Assembly: GCF_026212465.1 (NCBI RefSeq)
Contig: NC_080048.1
Span: forward strand, 37,042,375 to 37,106,374
DNA length: 64,000 bases
Source of the DNA: Amaranthus tricolor
Taxonomy: Eukaryota > Streptophyta > Magnoliopsida > Caryophyllales > Amaranthaceae
Direction of reading: 5' to 3'
Each line of letters starts with the position of its first letter. Within the stretch, counting starts at the first letter, position 1. Below, piece after piece: positions 12,003-24,020 of this stretch. Both the position numbers and the translations under genes were made by a program. The notes below the pieces were generated by a model. It searched no databases. It worked only from the letters and a program-made list of their open reading frames with translations, and was not told the DNA's origin.

Positions 12003-14428
12003 ATGGTTATGCAAAATAAACATCATAAGAGTAGAGTAAGTTCATATCTTACTAATGAACAAGATGATCCTCAAACCTCATCGGAAAATGCACTCGATTC
12101 GCCACTTTCCGGTGACGAAATAAGAACCACCGCTGCCGCCGCCGCCCCTTCTCCGAAGAAAAGGTTAGTTCAAAAATATAATATTTGTTTTTTATGGGTT
12201 GATTAGCTCGTCATAATTCCTCTGTGTTTTGTCATGCAAAACACGAGGGAATTAATGGCCAGCTTATCAACCCACCTCATAATAAGTTCTTCTCTATAAA
12301 ATAATTAAATTAAAACTTAAATATAGCAAATAAAAGACAAAAAATATTCAAAAACTTTTGATATTTTTAAAAGTGAATCTAAAAATCGAGTTTGATTCTT
12401 TTATCCTTTTCGCTCTTATCTGTGTGTAATTATCCTTATCCTGAAAAAAATAAACCCAAAAAATTTAGGGTTATTTTTACAATTTATATTAATTTTTTTT
12501 TTTATAAATTATATTTTGGAAATGAGAAATATAATTAATTAATGATGAAATTGGTGGGGAGAACAGCAGAAAAGGTGTACAGAAAAGAGTTGTATCAGTT
12601 CCCATAGGAGATAGTGATGGATCAAGAAATAAAAGTGAAGCATATCCACCGTCTGATTCATGGGCTTGGAGAAAATACGGCCAAAAACCCATTAAGGGTT
12701 CTCCATATCCAAGGTGTGTATCATTTTATGGTGCTCTCTGCTGTACTGGACCAAATCTCTTTTTCTTTCACCTATAAATGTCAATTAAATTTTTAAACAG
12801 TGGAAAAAATATATAAATGCGACGAGTATAATATAATAAGTAGATGAGAATTAAAAAAAAAAACTAAATAATGATCAAAAATAATAAAATAAAATAAAAT
12901 GATTTCAAAAAAAATAAAAAATAAAATTACAACAACAGATTAAAAAGATAATGAGACAAATTTCGTAAAATAGATAGTATTAAGATCTTTTTCATTACTT
13001 TTCTATTATTCATGCTAGAATTTTTACACCTACTTTAGAATAAAAAATAAATTGATAAAATCATCCATATTAAAATTCCATCAAACAATTTTAGCTATTA
13101 AATTGAGTAAAAAATCCTCAATTATATTTTAAATAATGAAAAAGATCCTAACTCAAACAGATAAATAGGATGTCGTATTTTAGAGTAGAATAGAGGTGGG
13201 TTTGCTAATCTACGCCCTCCCAATGGAGTGGTTGGAAACTAATCATGGGAGATTGTCACGTTCCTTTTCATGTGCGTGTATTGCTCGCTTAATTTTCTTT
13301 TGAACAATTGTCTAATTTTAAAAATAGCGTTATATTCGAGGTGTATGATAAATCACATTTTTATTATATTGATATTGAGTATTAAATTATAAAAAATTAT
13401 CTCTTGGTAAAATATATCTCTAATTTTAATTTATAATAACCTTAATAGAATTACAATATTTTTATATGTTTTAAAAAACTTTTTACAAATATTTTCATTG
13501 TCTCTTAAGATTTATACCATTTATATTAAAATTCTTGAGATCTAATTTTATTTCTATTATAAGTCGGTTCCATTAAAAATAAAATTTAAAAATCATTTGT
13601 AAATAATTTTACATTGTTCATTAAAACATAAGAATATGATAGTTGAGAGAACATAAGAATATTGTATAACATGTTGCGTATGCCGTTTTGTCTATTGAAA
13701 TGATAGGATTATAAAATATTGCTTCAAATGTATAAAACCATAATCCATAGGTTATCCAAGGGTTAAGGAAAATTAATAAATAAAAATCCTTGAGATAAAT
13801 TATGAGAATTGGTAAAATTAAAATACGAAATAGTGAGAATATGATAAATGATAAAGAAGAAAATAATCCTATAATAAACGCAGACATTTTTAAATGAAAA
13901 AAAAAAGATAAATGAAAAGATAAAAAGGGAAGTAGCTACCTAATGGCCACAATGAACTTGTTAATATATCTATTTTAGATTGATTTATTGAATTTGTTAT
14001 ATTTTTTTATTAACATATTTTCTTTATAAATTTTATCTACATAGTCAATTTCTCTTTAAATTGTTTATGTATATCTATTTTCCATCTTATTCTTCCATCA
14101 ACAAAAATCAAAATTTTATAAGCTACATTTCTTCAAAATTACTAATGTATCGAAACATAAAAGTATTCTACAAATTTAAGCCACCAAAAATAAGAAATAA
14201 ATAGAATCAATTACTTCAATATGCTTTAGGTAGTAATTTTTATTTAACTGGAATAATTATTCAAAACACTAGTAATATAAGTATGAAATAAACATTAAAA
14301 AAAATAACTTACAAAAAAATACTCAACCACTAAATACTACCTGAAAAATTACTTTACCTAATAATCTAATTATGTATTACAAGTATCATTTAACTCTATA
14401 AAATACCAAGAACTATTCAAAAAACTAT

Positions 14429-14466
<38 letters not shown>

Positions 14467-16528
14467 GTCAGGATTATTTTTTATCCTATTTTTCTACAAA
14501 AGAAAAAAAATTTACTTTTTGATATAAAAAATTTATAAATGACTTATTTGGCAGATGATTGTTAATTGAAATTGTTGGCTAGAGGTTAAAGCTATTGGTT
14601 GGTTTGATCAATTGAAAGTTTTGACTGATTTACTAATTGTCAAGTCAGTTATGGAGATGTTTATTACTCCCTTCATTCCGCTGAAAATGTTTCATTTACT
14701 TTTTAATAATATTCACTCATTACTCTTAATTTGTATTTTTATTCTTCATCTAAAAACATAGTCAAATGAGATCTTGTTGATTCATCTCAATGCAAAGATT
14801 ATTAATATTCATTTTTTATAATATTTCGTTATGTATAATAAGTTAATAACGGATATTAAGCATTGAATAAGTGCATTAGATATTGTGAAAAAGTAAATGT
14901 TGATTTTTTACTATTTTTTAGGTGGTCAAATGAGACCACATGTGAAAGAAAAAAATGTAGTGTTTTTAAATTTTAATAGAGGTAAAGTGAGATTAGTAAG
15001 TGTAAAGGTGTGAAAAATTAAATTTAGTAAGGATAAATTGATAAAGTTAACTTATCAAAAATAAAAATAAAACATTTAGAGTGACTTAATTCAATAAACA
15101 AATGAGACATTTACGTTGAATTTCAGTGAGTATGAAATATTTGCAACCTTCTAAGTCAAATATTCATAATTCTTCCATTTCAAATTACTTGTAGCATTTA
15201 GAATTATTACAATATTCATTTATTATTTTTAATTTGCAATTAGTTTTTAATCTATAAATTAAAATATGGTCAAGTGAAATCTTGTTTGATTTGTCTCAAT
15301 GCAAAGATTATTAATATTTAATTTTTATAATTTTTTATTATATATAATTTAAAATATTAAAAATTAAATTATTACATTAAACTGTATGAAAAAGCAAACT
15401 ACTTAAAGTATTGTGTATTCTGCAAACATTAATGTACTTCTATCAAATCAATTACTTGATATGCCCAATGCCGACCGTTATCCTAAAAGCTAGGAAAAAC
15501 AACATTCAAGCATCACACGCGCGGTTATGCAAATCTCTAGATTATTATTTTTTTTTTAATTTCTTTAAAGCAAATTTGATGATTTGATATTTACTCAATT
15601 TTGTAATCGAATTCAATTCAATTCGACTTTAAAAATTAGTTTATAATTATGTAAAATGTAACATGAATACAAGATCAGACTTTAAACGAACCTAAAATCA
15701 ATCCGATAATCCGAATAAACACCTCTATAATTTCTTTTCAATGTACCACAAATAAATTCATAAAAGTATAGCATTAATTCATCATGATTTATGAATGTAC
15801 CCCCAATTACTAATTGATAAATAAAATATATATGTAATTGGTGAATTAGATTCCACTATTTATTGATATTTACAAAACAATGTGCTTATTATGATGCAAT
15901 TTTTCTTATATTTATGAATTTTGTTTAATTCAGGGGATATTATCGATGTAGTAGCTCTAAAGGATGCCCGGCTAGAAAACAAGTCGAAAGAAGTCGTTTG
16001 GATCCCTCTATGCTAATCATCACCTATGCTTGTGAACACAACCATTCAATCCCTACAACCAAGTACCACTACCATCACCACCATAACAACCACCATCAAT
16101 CATTAGAATCCACCCCGAATGTTGCCTCTCCGACAACTTCTCCACCACCAACAAGCCCTCCTAATTGTGCCACCCAACCAAGCTCTGTCGAGGATGATGG
16201 TGACGACGAACCATCACCGTCTCCATCATCCCCATTACATGTTAACCCATTTGGTGATCCACCAAAATTAGAGTTTGTTGGGGACACATTGATGCTAGGA
16301 AATTTGGGGGTTGAGTATAATTGGATTTCTGATTTGTCATTTGATACACCTGCTCTTGTTGGACCTAAATGTGAAGATATTGAATTAGCAACATTTTCTA
16401 TGAAGGAGGAAGATGAATCGTTATTTGGAGATTTAGACGAGCTTCCAGAATGCTCTTTAGTTTTTCGTCGCGATCATAGAAAAATCGAAAGGTGTACAAA
16501 TGCTACTCCGATATGTGGTAGTACGTAA
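12003..16528 (+). CDS. WRKY transcription factor, group IIe (WRKY65/69-like)
   Basis: Three exons: 12003-12163, 12570-12713 and 15934-16528, giving 299 residues. Junctions are AG|gttagt / cagcag|A and AG|gtgtgt / ttcag|G, both phase 2. Exon 2 carries [11 protein letters not shown] and [18 protein letters not shown]. The second intron falls at the invariant Arg (PYPR|GYYRC), the R-type intron of group II WRKYs. Exon 3 completes the C-x5-C-x23-H-x-H zinc finger ([11 protein letters not shown] to CEHNH). The [10 protein letters not shown] and [10 protein letters not shown] signatures place it in group IIe. It would bind W-boxes (TTGAC) in the nucleus. After the finger come a His-rich stretch ([11 protein letters not shown]) and a Ser/Pro/acidic C-terminus. 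Intron 2 is 3.2 kb and holds two MITE-like repeats and a TA run. All parts are open. Confidence 0.92.
14428..14462. repeat. (TA)n microsatellite in WRKY intron 2
   Basis: An uninterrupted TA run of roughly 34 bases, between AT-rich flanks, in the second intron of the WRKY gene. Confidence 0.85.
14667..15130. mobile_element. Stowaway-like MITE in WRKY intron 2
   Basis: It starts CTCCCTTCATTCCGCTGAAA after a TA (14665-14666). It ends with an imperfect inverted copy followed by TA (15131-15132). It has the family core (gatcttgttgattcatctca, 14768-14787). A second, more decayed copy with the same core follows at about 15160-15420. Confidence 0.65.
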
Positions 16529-17254
16529 TTTATAGAAAAATGTTGATTTTAAAACCTTTCCTTTTTGTTTTTTTACTGCTTTCTCCGAATCAAAATAATT
16601 GATATGCTTTCAAATATTATAGAGAAATGAGTTTTAACAAAATTTAAAATTATATGGCATCGACCATTTTAAAGCCGAGAAAATAATAGTTGATTTCTAA
16701 CATATTTATTTTTCTTTTTAAAATTATGGTGATTGTTTATTTATTCATCACCACAAAGATGTGTTGTCATATACTAGAAAGAGTTAAAGAATTCACAAAT
16801 TATTTTCTTCTCTTGATTGTTGATTTAGAATTTTGGTTGATGAACATACAAGTTTTTTCTTGTAATCTTTTGTGAATTAGACTTTTGAAATAAGAACTAG
16901 TTATATTTTTATCAAATTATCATCTAATGTTAATATTTTGTTCACCATAAACAAGCATCGATGTAAACGAAAAGCAGACTCCAAATTAGAGAAATACGAT
17001 TTACACTTAGAAATTACTAAGATAGCGCAAGAAGAATTTCTATTTCGTATAGTCAAAAAAAAGATTATTCTTCTCTATCGAAAAAAACATTTTCTTCGAA
17101 TTAAAAAATACAAAGTAATATATTATTTAAATTATTTAAATTGATTGAGACTTAAAACTAGACATATACAAACTTCATAAATAGTCTCAAATCTAACAAA
17201 ATAATGGCAATGGAATTACACCTTTGCATAGTAATTCTTTCAATTTCCCTATCA
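16529..17254. other. 3' flank of the WRKY gene
   Basis: The 3' UTR of the WRKY gene should lie in the first few hundred bases. The rest is AT-rich. Short open frames at 16690-16875 and 16938-17144 have only AT-driven composition and no motif, so they are not called. Confidence 0.5.
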
Positions 17255-17783
17255 ATTCTAATTAAGAAAGATCGAAACAAATAAGCAAATTTAACAAAAT
17301 AAAAAATTGAGATTCGAATAAACTTAATTCCACAAATAAGTGTCTTTATGTCCGAGTCTATGGTTAGGTATGTTCGCAGTTACCAACAGCGAACAGAAAA
17401 ATTAGTCAAGAAAAGTCAAAATTGTTCGTTCGCAGTTAATAACTACGAATAAAGGGAGACAATGTCATAACGTTAGAGGGACAAAAAAATGGAAATCATG
17501 TTTGTTGCAATTACTAACTGGGAACAAACCATTTTTTTGTTATTTTTGCCCCTTCTAACGGTATAACATTGTCTCCCTTTTGTTCGCATTTATTAATTGC
17601 AAACAAATAATTTTGACTTTTTTGACCAATTTTTTTATTCGCTGTTAATAACTACGAACATACCTAACCTTAGCCTCGAACATGAAGACGCTTATTTTTA
17701 AAATTAAGTTTAACCAAAGCTCACTTTTCTTTTTTTTTTTTATTAAATTGCTTATTTATTTCAAATTTTCTCTAATTAATTCG
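17255..17783. repeat. Large inverted repeat (foldback element, arms ~250 bp)
   Basis: The left arm (about 17255-17512) pairs with the right arm (about 17536-17783) around a short loop near 17513-17535. Matching arm segments include ggttaggtatgttcg at left against cgaacatacctaacc at right, and gggagacaatgt against acattgtctccc. The pairing spans nearly the whole unit with scattered mismatches. No ORF lies inside. It could be a foldback MITE or a long-hairpin small-RNA source; transcription is unknown. Confidence 0.8.
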
Positions 17784-19739
17784 TCAAGTCAATTTGATTA
17801 GATGATTAATCAAGTCAATAGTTCATAGGGTATGTGTACCATCATCATCAATTAATCATTGTCATACTCAGTATACACCGCTCGTTAAAGCTATAATTGA
17901 AATACAACATACCATGGTATGAGTTAATCATCAATTTAGAGACACATATACAATAAAGACACTAAATTTAACTAGATTACACTATACGTATCCAAACCAA
18001 GATAATACTTGTATTTAGTAGTGATTATTGACTATGCAGCAGGAAGAGAAATTGGGTTAACAGCACAATGGATACGTTTGAATGCTGTCCTTACTCTTTC
18101 CTCGAGCCCTTCATTTTCACACTCAACATCTCCACTCTGTTTGTCGAGATAAGCTACATTCGCATCAACCGTAATGACCAATCTCCCGTCTTCACCTACC
18201 TTCACATCTCCGAACAGCGATACCAGAAGCGCATGCATGGCTTTCTCCACCTTTCGATGATTTTCTTCTTCGGTTTCTAGAGACTCCGATTCAATCACCT
18301 TTGGCATATCCTTGGTTATATTTAGAACCATCACCACTATAGAATCCAAAACCATGTCACTAATTGGATCAGATTTCCAATGTAGCGATACGTGCTTTTC
18401 AGATTTTTGCTTTACAGTAACTGAATCCTGCACTACGAGTGCAGGAATATCAGAATCTTTATCGACTACATATTCAACTTTATTGTACATTTGTTTGAGT
18501 CGATGCATCAAAACAACAAAACCACCGGAGTAAGGAATTGTAATCCGTTGGTTCACATTATTTGTGCAGAATTGTGAGAAGACTTGAAGATCTTGTGGGG
18601 CCATGATCTGGTAAGTGAAACCTTTTTTAACTAATAACCCACTTACAGTGTCACCAACTACCGGGGGGGGGGGGGGGTTCAGCGAGCCTTCCGATTGTTT
18701 TAGCCATTTTTTCAGACGTGAAATACATCTCCACAGACTGACAGTTCTTCGGAGAGAAAATTCTTGTGTTCCCGTCAGAAAACATGCTGATCAGGTTCTG
18801 ATTTAGCCTTTCCATTTCATTAGCTGTGCCATGGACGAGTATAATGTTAGGGGGTTTAATCTCCAAGAGGAAAGCACTCGTTTGAGCAGAATCAGCGTGG
18901 GCAGAGAAGGATATGTAATGCACCTGCATGTTGAGCGGAGCCATGAGACCGTTCATCAGGGTAACTTCCTTTGGTTCATTTATGATCGTTTTTGCTAGCT
19001 TCCCATCAATTACATATCCAGGAAGGATACATGCATTTTTCTTGTCAGAACACCACTTATCGAAAAGCTATCTCGACAGCCCACTTTGAAGACCACCGGG
19101 GCTTGCCATCACTACTGACGGACCAACATCATCGAAGTTGTCAATGCTCTTTAGTGGAGATATGTGCTTGAAGTCGAAGGGAGTGGAGGTAGCAAATTGA
19201 CTACGAATTCTATCATTCATAGAGTTTATGTAGGTCTGATACACAGCCATACATCGTTTCGTAAGAGGAGAAGCATAGTATATGGGGATGTTGTGAAGTT
19301 CAGGGTGATTCGACCAATACTCATCGAGAATTAGTAATAGTTCCTGGGCACGACCAAGCGCATACGCTGGAATAAGGACTCGACCCCCTTGGGTAACAGT
19401 TGAGTGAATGACATCAGTGAAGCACTTCTCTCTAACGTGCCTAGGCTGATGAAGTTGGATTCCATAAGTGGATTCAATTATACATATATCAGGAGACAGA
19501 GGAATCTCAGCAGAATGTAAATGCCTGTCTTCTTCTCGGGAATAGTCTCTGGTATAAAGCACTCTTACTCCAGCAATGTCCACCATGAACATGGCTGCAC
19601 CAAGGACATGACCAGCAGTATAACACCAGAAACGAATTCCATTTACTTCTACAGTTTGATGGAAATCAACAACCTATGGATGATAGAAACAGATATTAAA
19701 AAAACAACCTATGGATGATTGTAACATTTATTAAAAAAC

Positions 19740-20165
19740 AAACACAAAAACTTGTATGAGGCCGCCTCACGCGTGCGACCAAAAAAAATTTATACTTGCC
19801 GAATTCAAGCCTTAAAACACCCATTTCAAGACTTAAAAAGCCAAATCTAACACTTAAAACCCTTACGCCAAGCCTCAAGCTTCCTTCTCCAAAGGCTTAA
19901 TTTAATTTTTTAGCTATCGACTTCAACCCTTAAAACACCAATTCCACCAATTAAAATTCCAATTCTAACTTTTAAAATCCCTACTTCAACCCTTAATTTT
20001 ATATTTTACTTGCCTACTCCAACTGTAAAAAAGTTTGTCAAATTCAAGACTTAAAATGCCTATTTCAAGGTCCAAAATGTCCAATTCAAACTTTAAAATG
20101 ACAACTTTAATATTATGGGCTGGACCTATAAGTGTTCGCACGTACGCAGCCGTCTCACGGGAAGG
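19740..20165. repeat. Degenerate short tandem repeats in CPSF73-I pseudogene intron 4
   Basis: Loose repeats of a ttcaagacttaaaatgcc-like unit of about 20-30 bp fill this stretch. It is bounded by GC-richer sequences with gaggccgcctcacgcg at left and cgcagccgtctcacggg at right. It looks like an insertion in the 1.76 kb intron, but no target duplication was identified. Confidence 0.5.
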
Positions 20166-20744
20166 AAGTATTAAAAACTAGTAGACCGTTTGTTTTTAAG
20201 ATGACTAAGATCTCTATTCTCTGCCATGTAGAATGCAATGTGACAGTTGCAATAAAGATAGTGAAGACGAAAAACGATAACTTTTAGAGCAAAATAAATT
20301 CCAATCATCATATTTTTCGAAGATTTTTATTAATTATATGGCTGGATTAGTGTTTAGGAAAACTTTTGTTTTGATTTTGATCAAAATAACAGATTACTCT
20401 CTAGAGATACTGTCAATTCAAGAACTAAATCCTCCAAAGAGAATTCTTATGCATTGATGGGTGAAGACCCAAGTGATAAATTTGTTAACGCACTTGTACA
20501 CAACAAGACCCGTTAAGAGGAGAGCTGACTGCTCATAAACCCGATCATCCTAAAACCAATTGGTCTTAGGAGAAGCTTGGAGAAGTTGAAATTGACTCAT
20601 TCTACCCAATTTAAAACTTCACTAAGTGAGCATGTTCAAGGGATAACTGAGAATGACGGATTGGTTGAATTTGATGTGGGAAGATACCCAAATGATGGAG
20701 ACATTGTATATAAGAGGATGGTGCAAAGAGATGGCCAGAACACA

Positions 20745-21000
20745 CAATGCAGAGCTGATTGAACGAGCAGACATACTGCTCGGACAAGTAGTGTGGAAGG
20801 CAGCAGAGCTTGTTAATCGAACGAGCAATACCAGTACTCGAACGATCAGTCTTGTGAGGGAGCTAGCAAAGTGAAACGAGCAGGTTTAAGAAAAGTATGG
20901 GGAGGCTAGTGAAAGCTGCTCGGACAAGGATGAAGCTTGCTCAAAGGAGCACATGAGGTGCTTGAACAAGCAACTCTCGTGCTCAAACAAGCAAAGAGTT
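20745..21000. repeat. TGCTCG-type palindromic motif cluster
   Basis: Many variants of gaacgagca, tgctcggacaag and gctcaaacaagca lie within about 250 bp, in intron 4 of the CPSF73-I pseudogene. The same motif occurs near 2.9, 9.25 and 23.6 kb. It belongs to an unidentified dispersed repeat. Confidence 0.6.
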
Positions 21001-22227
21001 TCAAACCTCGTTTTTGGAAATTTGCATGCATATGACTTCGGGGAAGAGTATTGGGGGAGACACACATCTTCATCTAGGTAGTTGAACCATAGATAGATAG
21101 GGGACTGGGGAGGGCATGGGTTCTTTGGTTAGTGGTTGAGAAATTTAGCCTTACCAATTACCTCAGACAGAGCAAGCCACAAACGAGGCACCCAAAAAGC
21201 CAAAGAGCACAAACCAACCACAAGAACAAAGGCAATATAAAAAATACCCTAAACAAAACAGCCAAAAGGCCTACATGCTATCCATTCAAAGACACAGAAG
21301 AACAAATGCAAGCTTGCACACAATATCTTCATTACAGAACTCAAAACATAAACTAAATTAAGAGGCAAGGATATGAGGAAAGAGATGTCGGCATAATATA
21401 ACGATTCCTTTACACTTTGAATAGATGACAAACCTCAATCCTTTCCATGGAGTGAAGTATATCTTGCTCATCAAACAACATATCTTCAACTGAAACCTTG
21501 CTGACTTCAACATAATCAGACAAAAGTAATCGGTAAATAGCTTTAGTAGCATGAGTCATGAAAACTCTGCCTTTGAATGTTGTCTGATAAGAAATCCAGA
21601 AAAAAGAAATCAATACGAGCAAGTGGTCATCTATAGTTAAAACATTGCATTTTTTAGAGCATGAACCTTTTCCAAGAAATCTGGAAGAGATACAGTATGA
21701 TCCAAGTGAAAGCTGCAGGCATAGAGCAACATCATTGAGAATGACGTAAATCAATGATAAAGCACCTCAAATCAAGAAACAACCACATGAGTTGGAGTAA
21801 ACATAAAAGGAATTTGTTTACAAATGCCCAAATGCTACCACTAGAAATAAAGTAACTGCAGAATAGACGAAGAAAATATTGTGTAACTAGAAGAACATCG
21901 ATTGTTGAAGGGTCAATCTCATCAAAGTAAGGCAAAGCAGCCATGCCAGAATATGCGGGGTGGATTCCACAATCAAACTGGGAATGATAAATGGAAGTTC
22001 TTAAGATCCATAAGAAAAGGCAAAGACACTTTAATTTCATTGGTGATACTAGGACAAAACTGTGAAAATGTGCATACCAATACAGTCTTCCCCTTGTAGG
22101 ACATATAAACACAAGATCGACCCACTTCATTGCCAGCACCTAACGGAGTAATGGAAAGTTGATCCCCTCCTTTTGTGACCGAAGCATCTCTTCTCTTCAG
22201 TGACGATGGTTGACCAGTTGAAGCCAT

Positions 22228-24020
22228 ATATGAACGTAAACAAATCCTTTAAAAGCAAACAGGTGGTCTCTTAAACAATGGATTTTCAAAATTATCATAT
22301 GATAAAACATAAAAAAAAATGTTTAAACATTCCGTTCAAAATCAATACGAACCAGGGACAGGCAAAGTGACAAAATCTTTAATAATGCCTCTCAGCTCTC
22401 TATACAGAAAACGAGCGACAACTGAGGTGTGTTTTTGGTCTTGTGATACAGGAGCATTCGACTTATTCAAAACCAAATCAATGGCCAACCTTTTTAGTGT
22501 ATGGATATGGTTTATATTAAATTTCAAGTAAACTTTTGGGCAATTTCATGTTCATAACCTTAAAATAAAAGATTCTAAGTTGATCCAGGATTTTGACGTG
22601 CTTAACTTGGGATCACAAATAATATCATGGTAAAAAATCATTAAGGGCGGCGCATTGTTAGTCCAAAAATCAGCTATTTTATTTTTGTGTTTTATTTAAG
22701 TTTATGTAATATAAGAGCAAGAAAAAACAAGGCTACATACATGCATGCTGATTGAAAATTTTGAACATAGGGGCTGAATTTTTATTTTTCTTAAAATCAG
22801 CAAAATACATTGTATTAAGTTAGCTTAAGGGGGCTGAATTATTCTTCTTAGAATCAGCAAAAACATTGTATTAAGTTAATGTAGGGGCTGAATTTTCTTT
22901 CAAAAAATCAGCACATACATTGCTTTTATTATGAAGACTTTTTGGTGCATAAAACTTTGTTCATTCATGTATGCGTTGGCCAAAAATAGGTGATGTATCT
23001 AAGGCTTTTAGATTCTTGTATTAGAGCTATAAATAGGAGTCTTGATGTAATGTTAAATTCAAAATGTTTTTAAGCCTATTATGAACTTTGAGTTTATTTC
23101 TCTTGTTCATCTTTTTATGTCCAAAGAATCAAAATTTTCATTAATACTTTGAGTTTGTCTTGAGTGTTAATCTAGTTTAGATTGAGTGTGTTCTTGTCTT
23201 TAGCTTAAATCTCATTTCATTGAGTTCGTCTTGTGAGTTGGTTCTTAAAATTTTGTCCCTTTTCTTTCTATTCAAAATATAATTTATCTAAGTATTTTCT
23301 CTTGATCACACTAACGGTGAGCTCCTTCGATCAAGCATCAAAAAGGGCATTGGCAGGCTGTATAGTGTCACATAATTCACTAATCTTCTCGTGATTCGGA
23401 AATCGTAGAAAGCGAATTATGGTTAGTTTTGGGCTATTTTTGAGCCATTTTGAGTGAATCATGAATTCAAAAAACAAATTGGCTAGCGAATTATGTTATA
23501 CTCTACTTTGAATACACTCTACTGCGAATTCAAACGAGCAAGGTGACAGCAAGCCACGAGGTGGGCAGCAAATTGGAACTTTGAGGTACCAAGTGCTTGA
23601 AAGGGAACCATATATGTTTAAATGAGCACTTTGATAGAGCAAAGAGAAATTTAGTGCCGGCATGGAAAACAAAACAGAATGTACAGGAATGCATAGGTAA
23701 ATCTAGCATGGGTGAGCCTAGTGAAGGTGTGCCTGATTTTGCTCAGACGTGGGAAGGGGGGCTTGAATGAGCACTCTTTGGATTTATGTGTATTGTACGC
23801 ATTCTGACTTTGGGGAACTTAAGGAATGATTATATGTACACCTAATAAAGCACACCGATCTCCAAGCGAAATTCTAGAGTAGATTGAGAAGGAAACACCA
23901 CCTTTGAGGGGAAGAGCTCTTGTTGAAGATTTCTCAATTGTTGTAGAGTGAAGGTAGCTCAAGCGAAAGGATTGTTGAAGCTAAGATTGAGTATCCAAAA
24001 ACATGTGACGGAGTGCACTA
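22228..24020. other. Repeat-rich intergenic region; no gene seen
   Basis: It contains three tandem hairpin-forming units at about 22765-22925 (ggggctgaatttt facing aaaatcagc). Then comes a promoter-like stretch with a ctataaatagg box at about 23025 that resembles an LTR U3-R transition, and another weak cluster of the TGCTCG-type motif at 23530-23780. No protein-coding match was seen. Confidence 0.5.

Larger units (their letters stand above)
18032..22227 (-). pseudogene. CPSF73-I: CPSF73-I (polyadenylation endonuclease) pseudogene, five exons retained
   Basis: Exons by homology: 22078-22227, 21880-21977, 21667-21712, 21434-21583 and 18032-19673. Together they match the roughly 690-residue metallo-beta-lactamase/beta-CASP endonuclease that cleaves pre-mRNA at the poly(A) site in the nucleus. 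Visible are MASTGQPSSLKRRDAS at the N-terminus, the zinc-binding HFHLDH in the 46-bp third exon, [32 protein letters not shown] and YISFSAHADSAQTSAF. Lesions: the exon 2 donor reads AT instead of GT (21878-21879), an in-frame TAG at 19068-19070 replaces the Gln of SRQLFDKW, and a run of 15 G (18663-18677) shifts the frame. The last exon is 1642 bp, not a multiple of three. The family TGDYS motif reads TRDYS. Because introns remain, it came from DNA duplication, not retroposition. Confidence 0.9.

Noticed and set aside
12614..12796. A 60-codon frame starting inside WRKY exon 2
   Set aside because: It is another frame of the WRKY exon running into the intron; the WRKYGQK frame is the real one.
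13621..13887. An 88-codon hydrophobic frame on the minus strand
   Set aside because: It lies in WRKY intron 2; the Ile/Phe/Leu-rich composition follows from the AT-rich sequence.
16096..16287. Gly-rich frame on the minus strand
   Set aside because: It is the complement of the WRKY exon 3 Ser/Pro-rich coding sequence.
21713..21880. A U12-type AT-AC intron in CPSF73-I
   Set aside because: The intron ends in AG and the donor lacks the ATATCC consensus; a mutated GT donor is simpler.
22342..22527. A 61-codon minus-strand frame upstream of the CPSF73-I pseudogene
   Set aside because: No motif and no link to the gene; it lies in or beyond the presumed leader.
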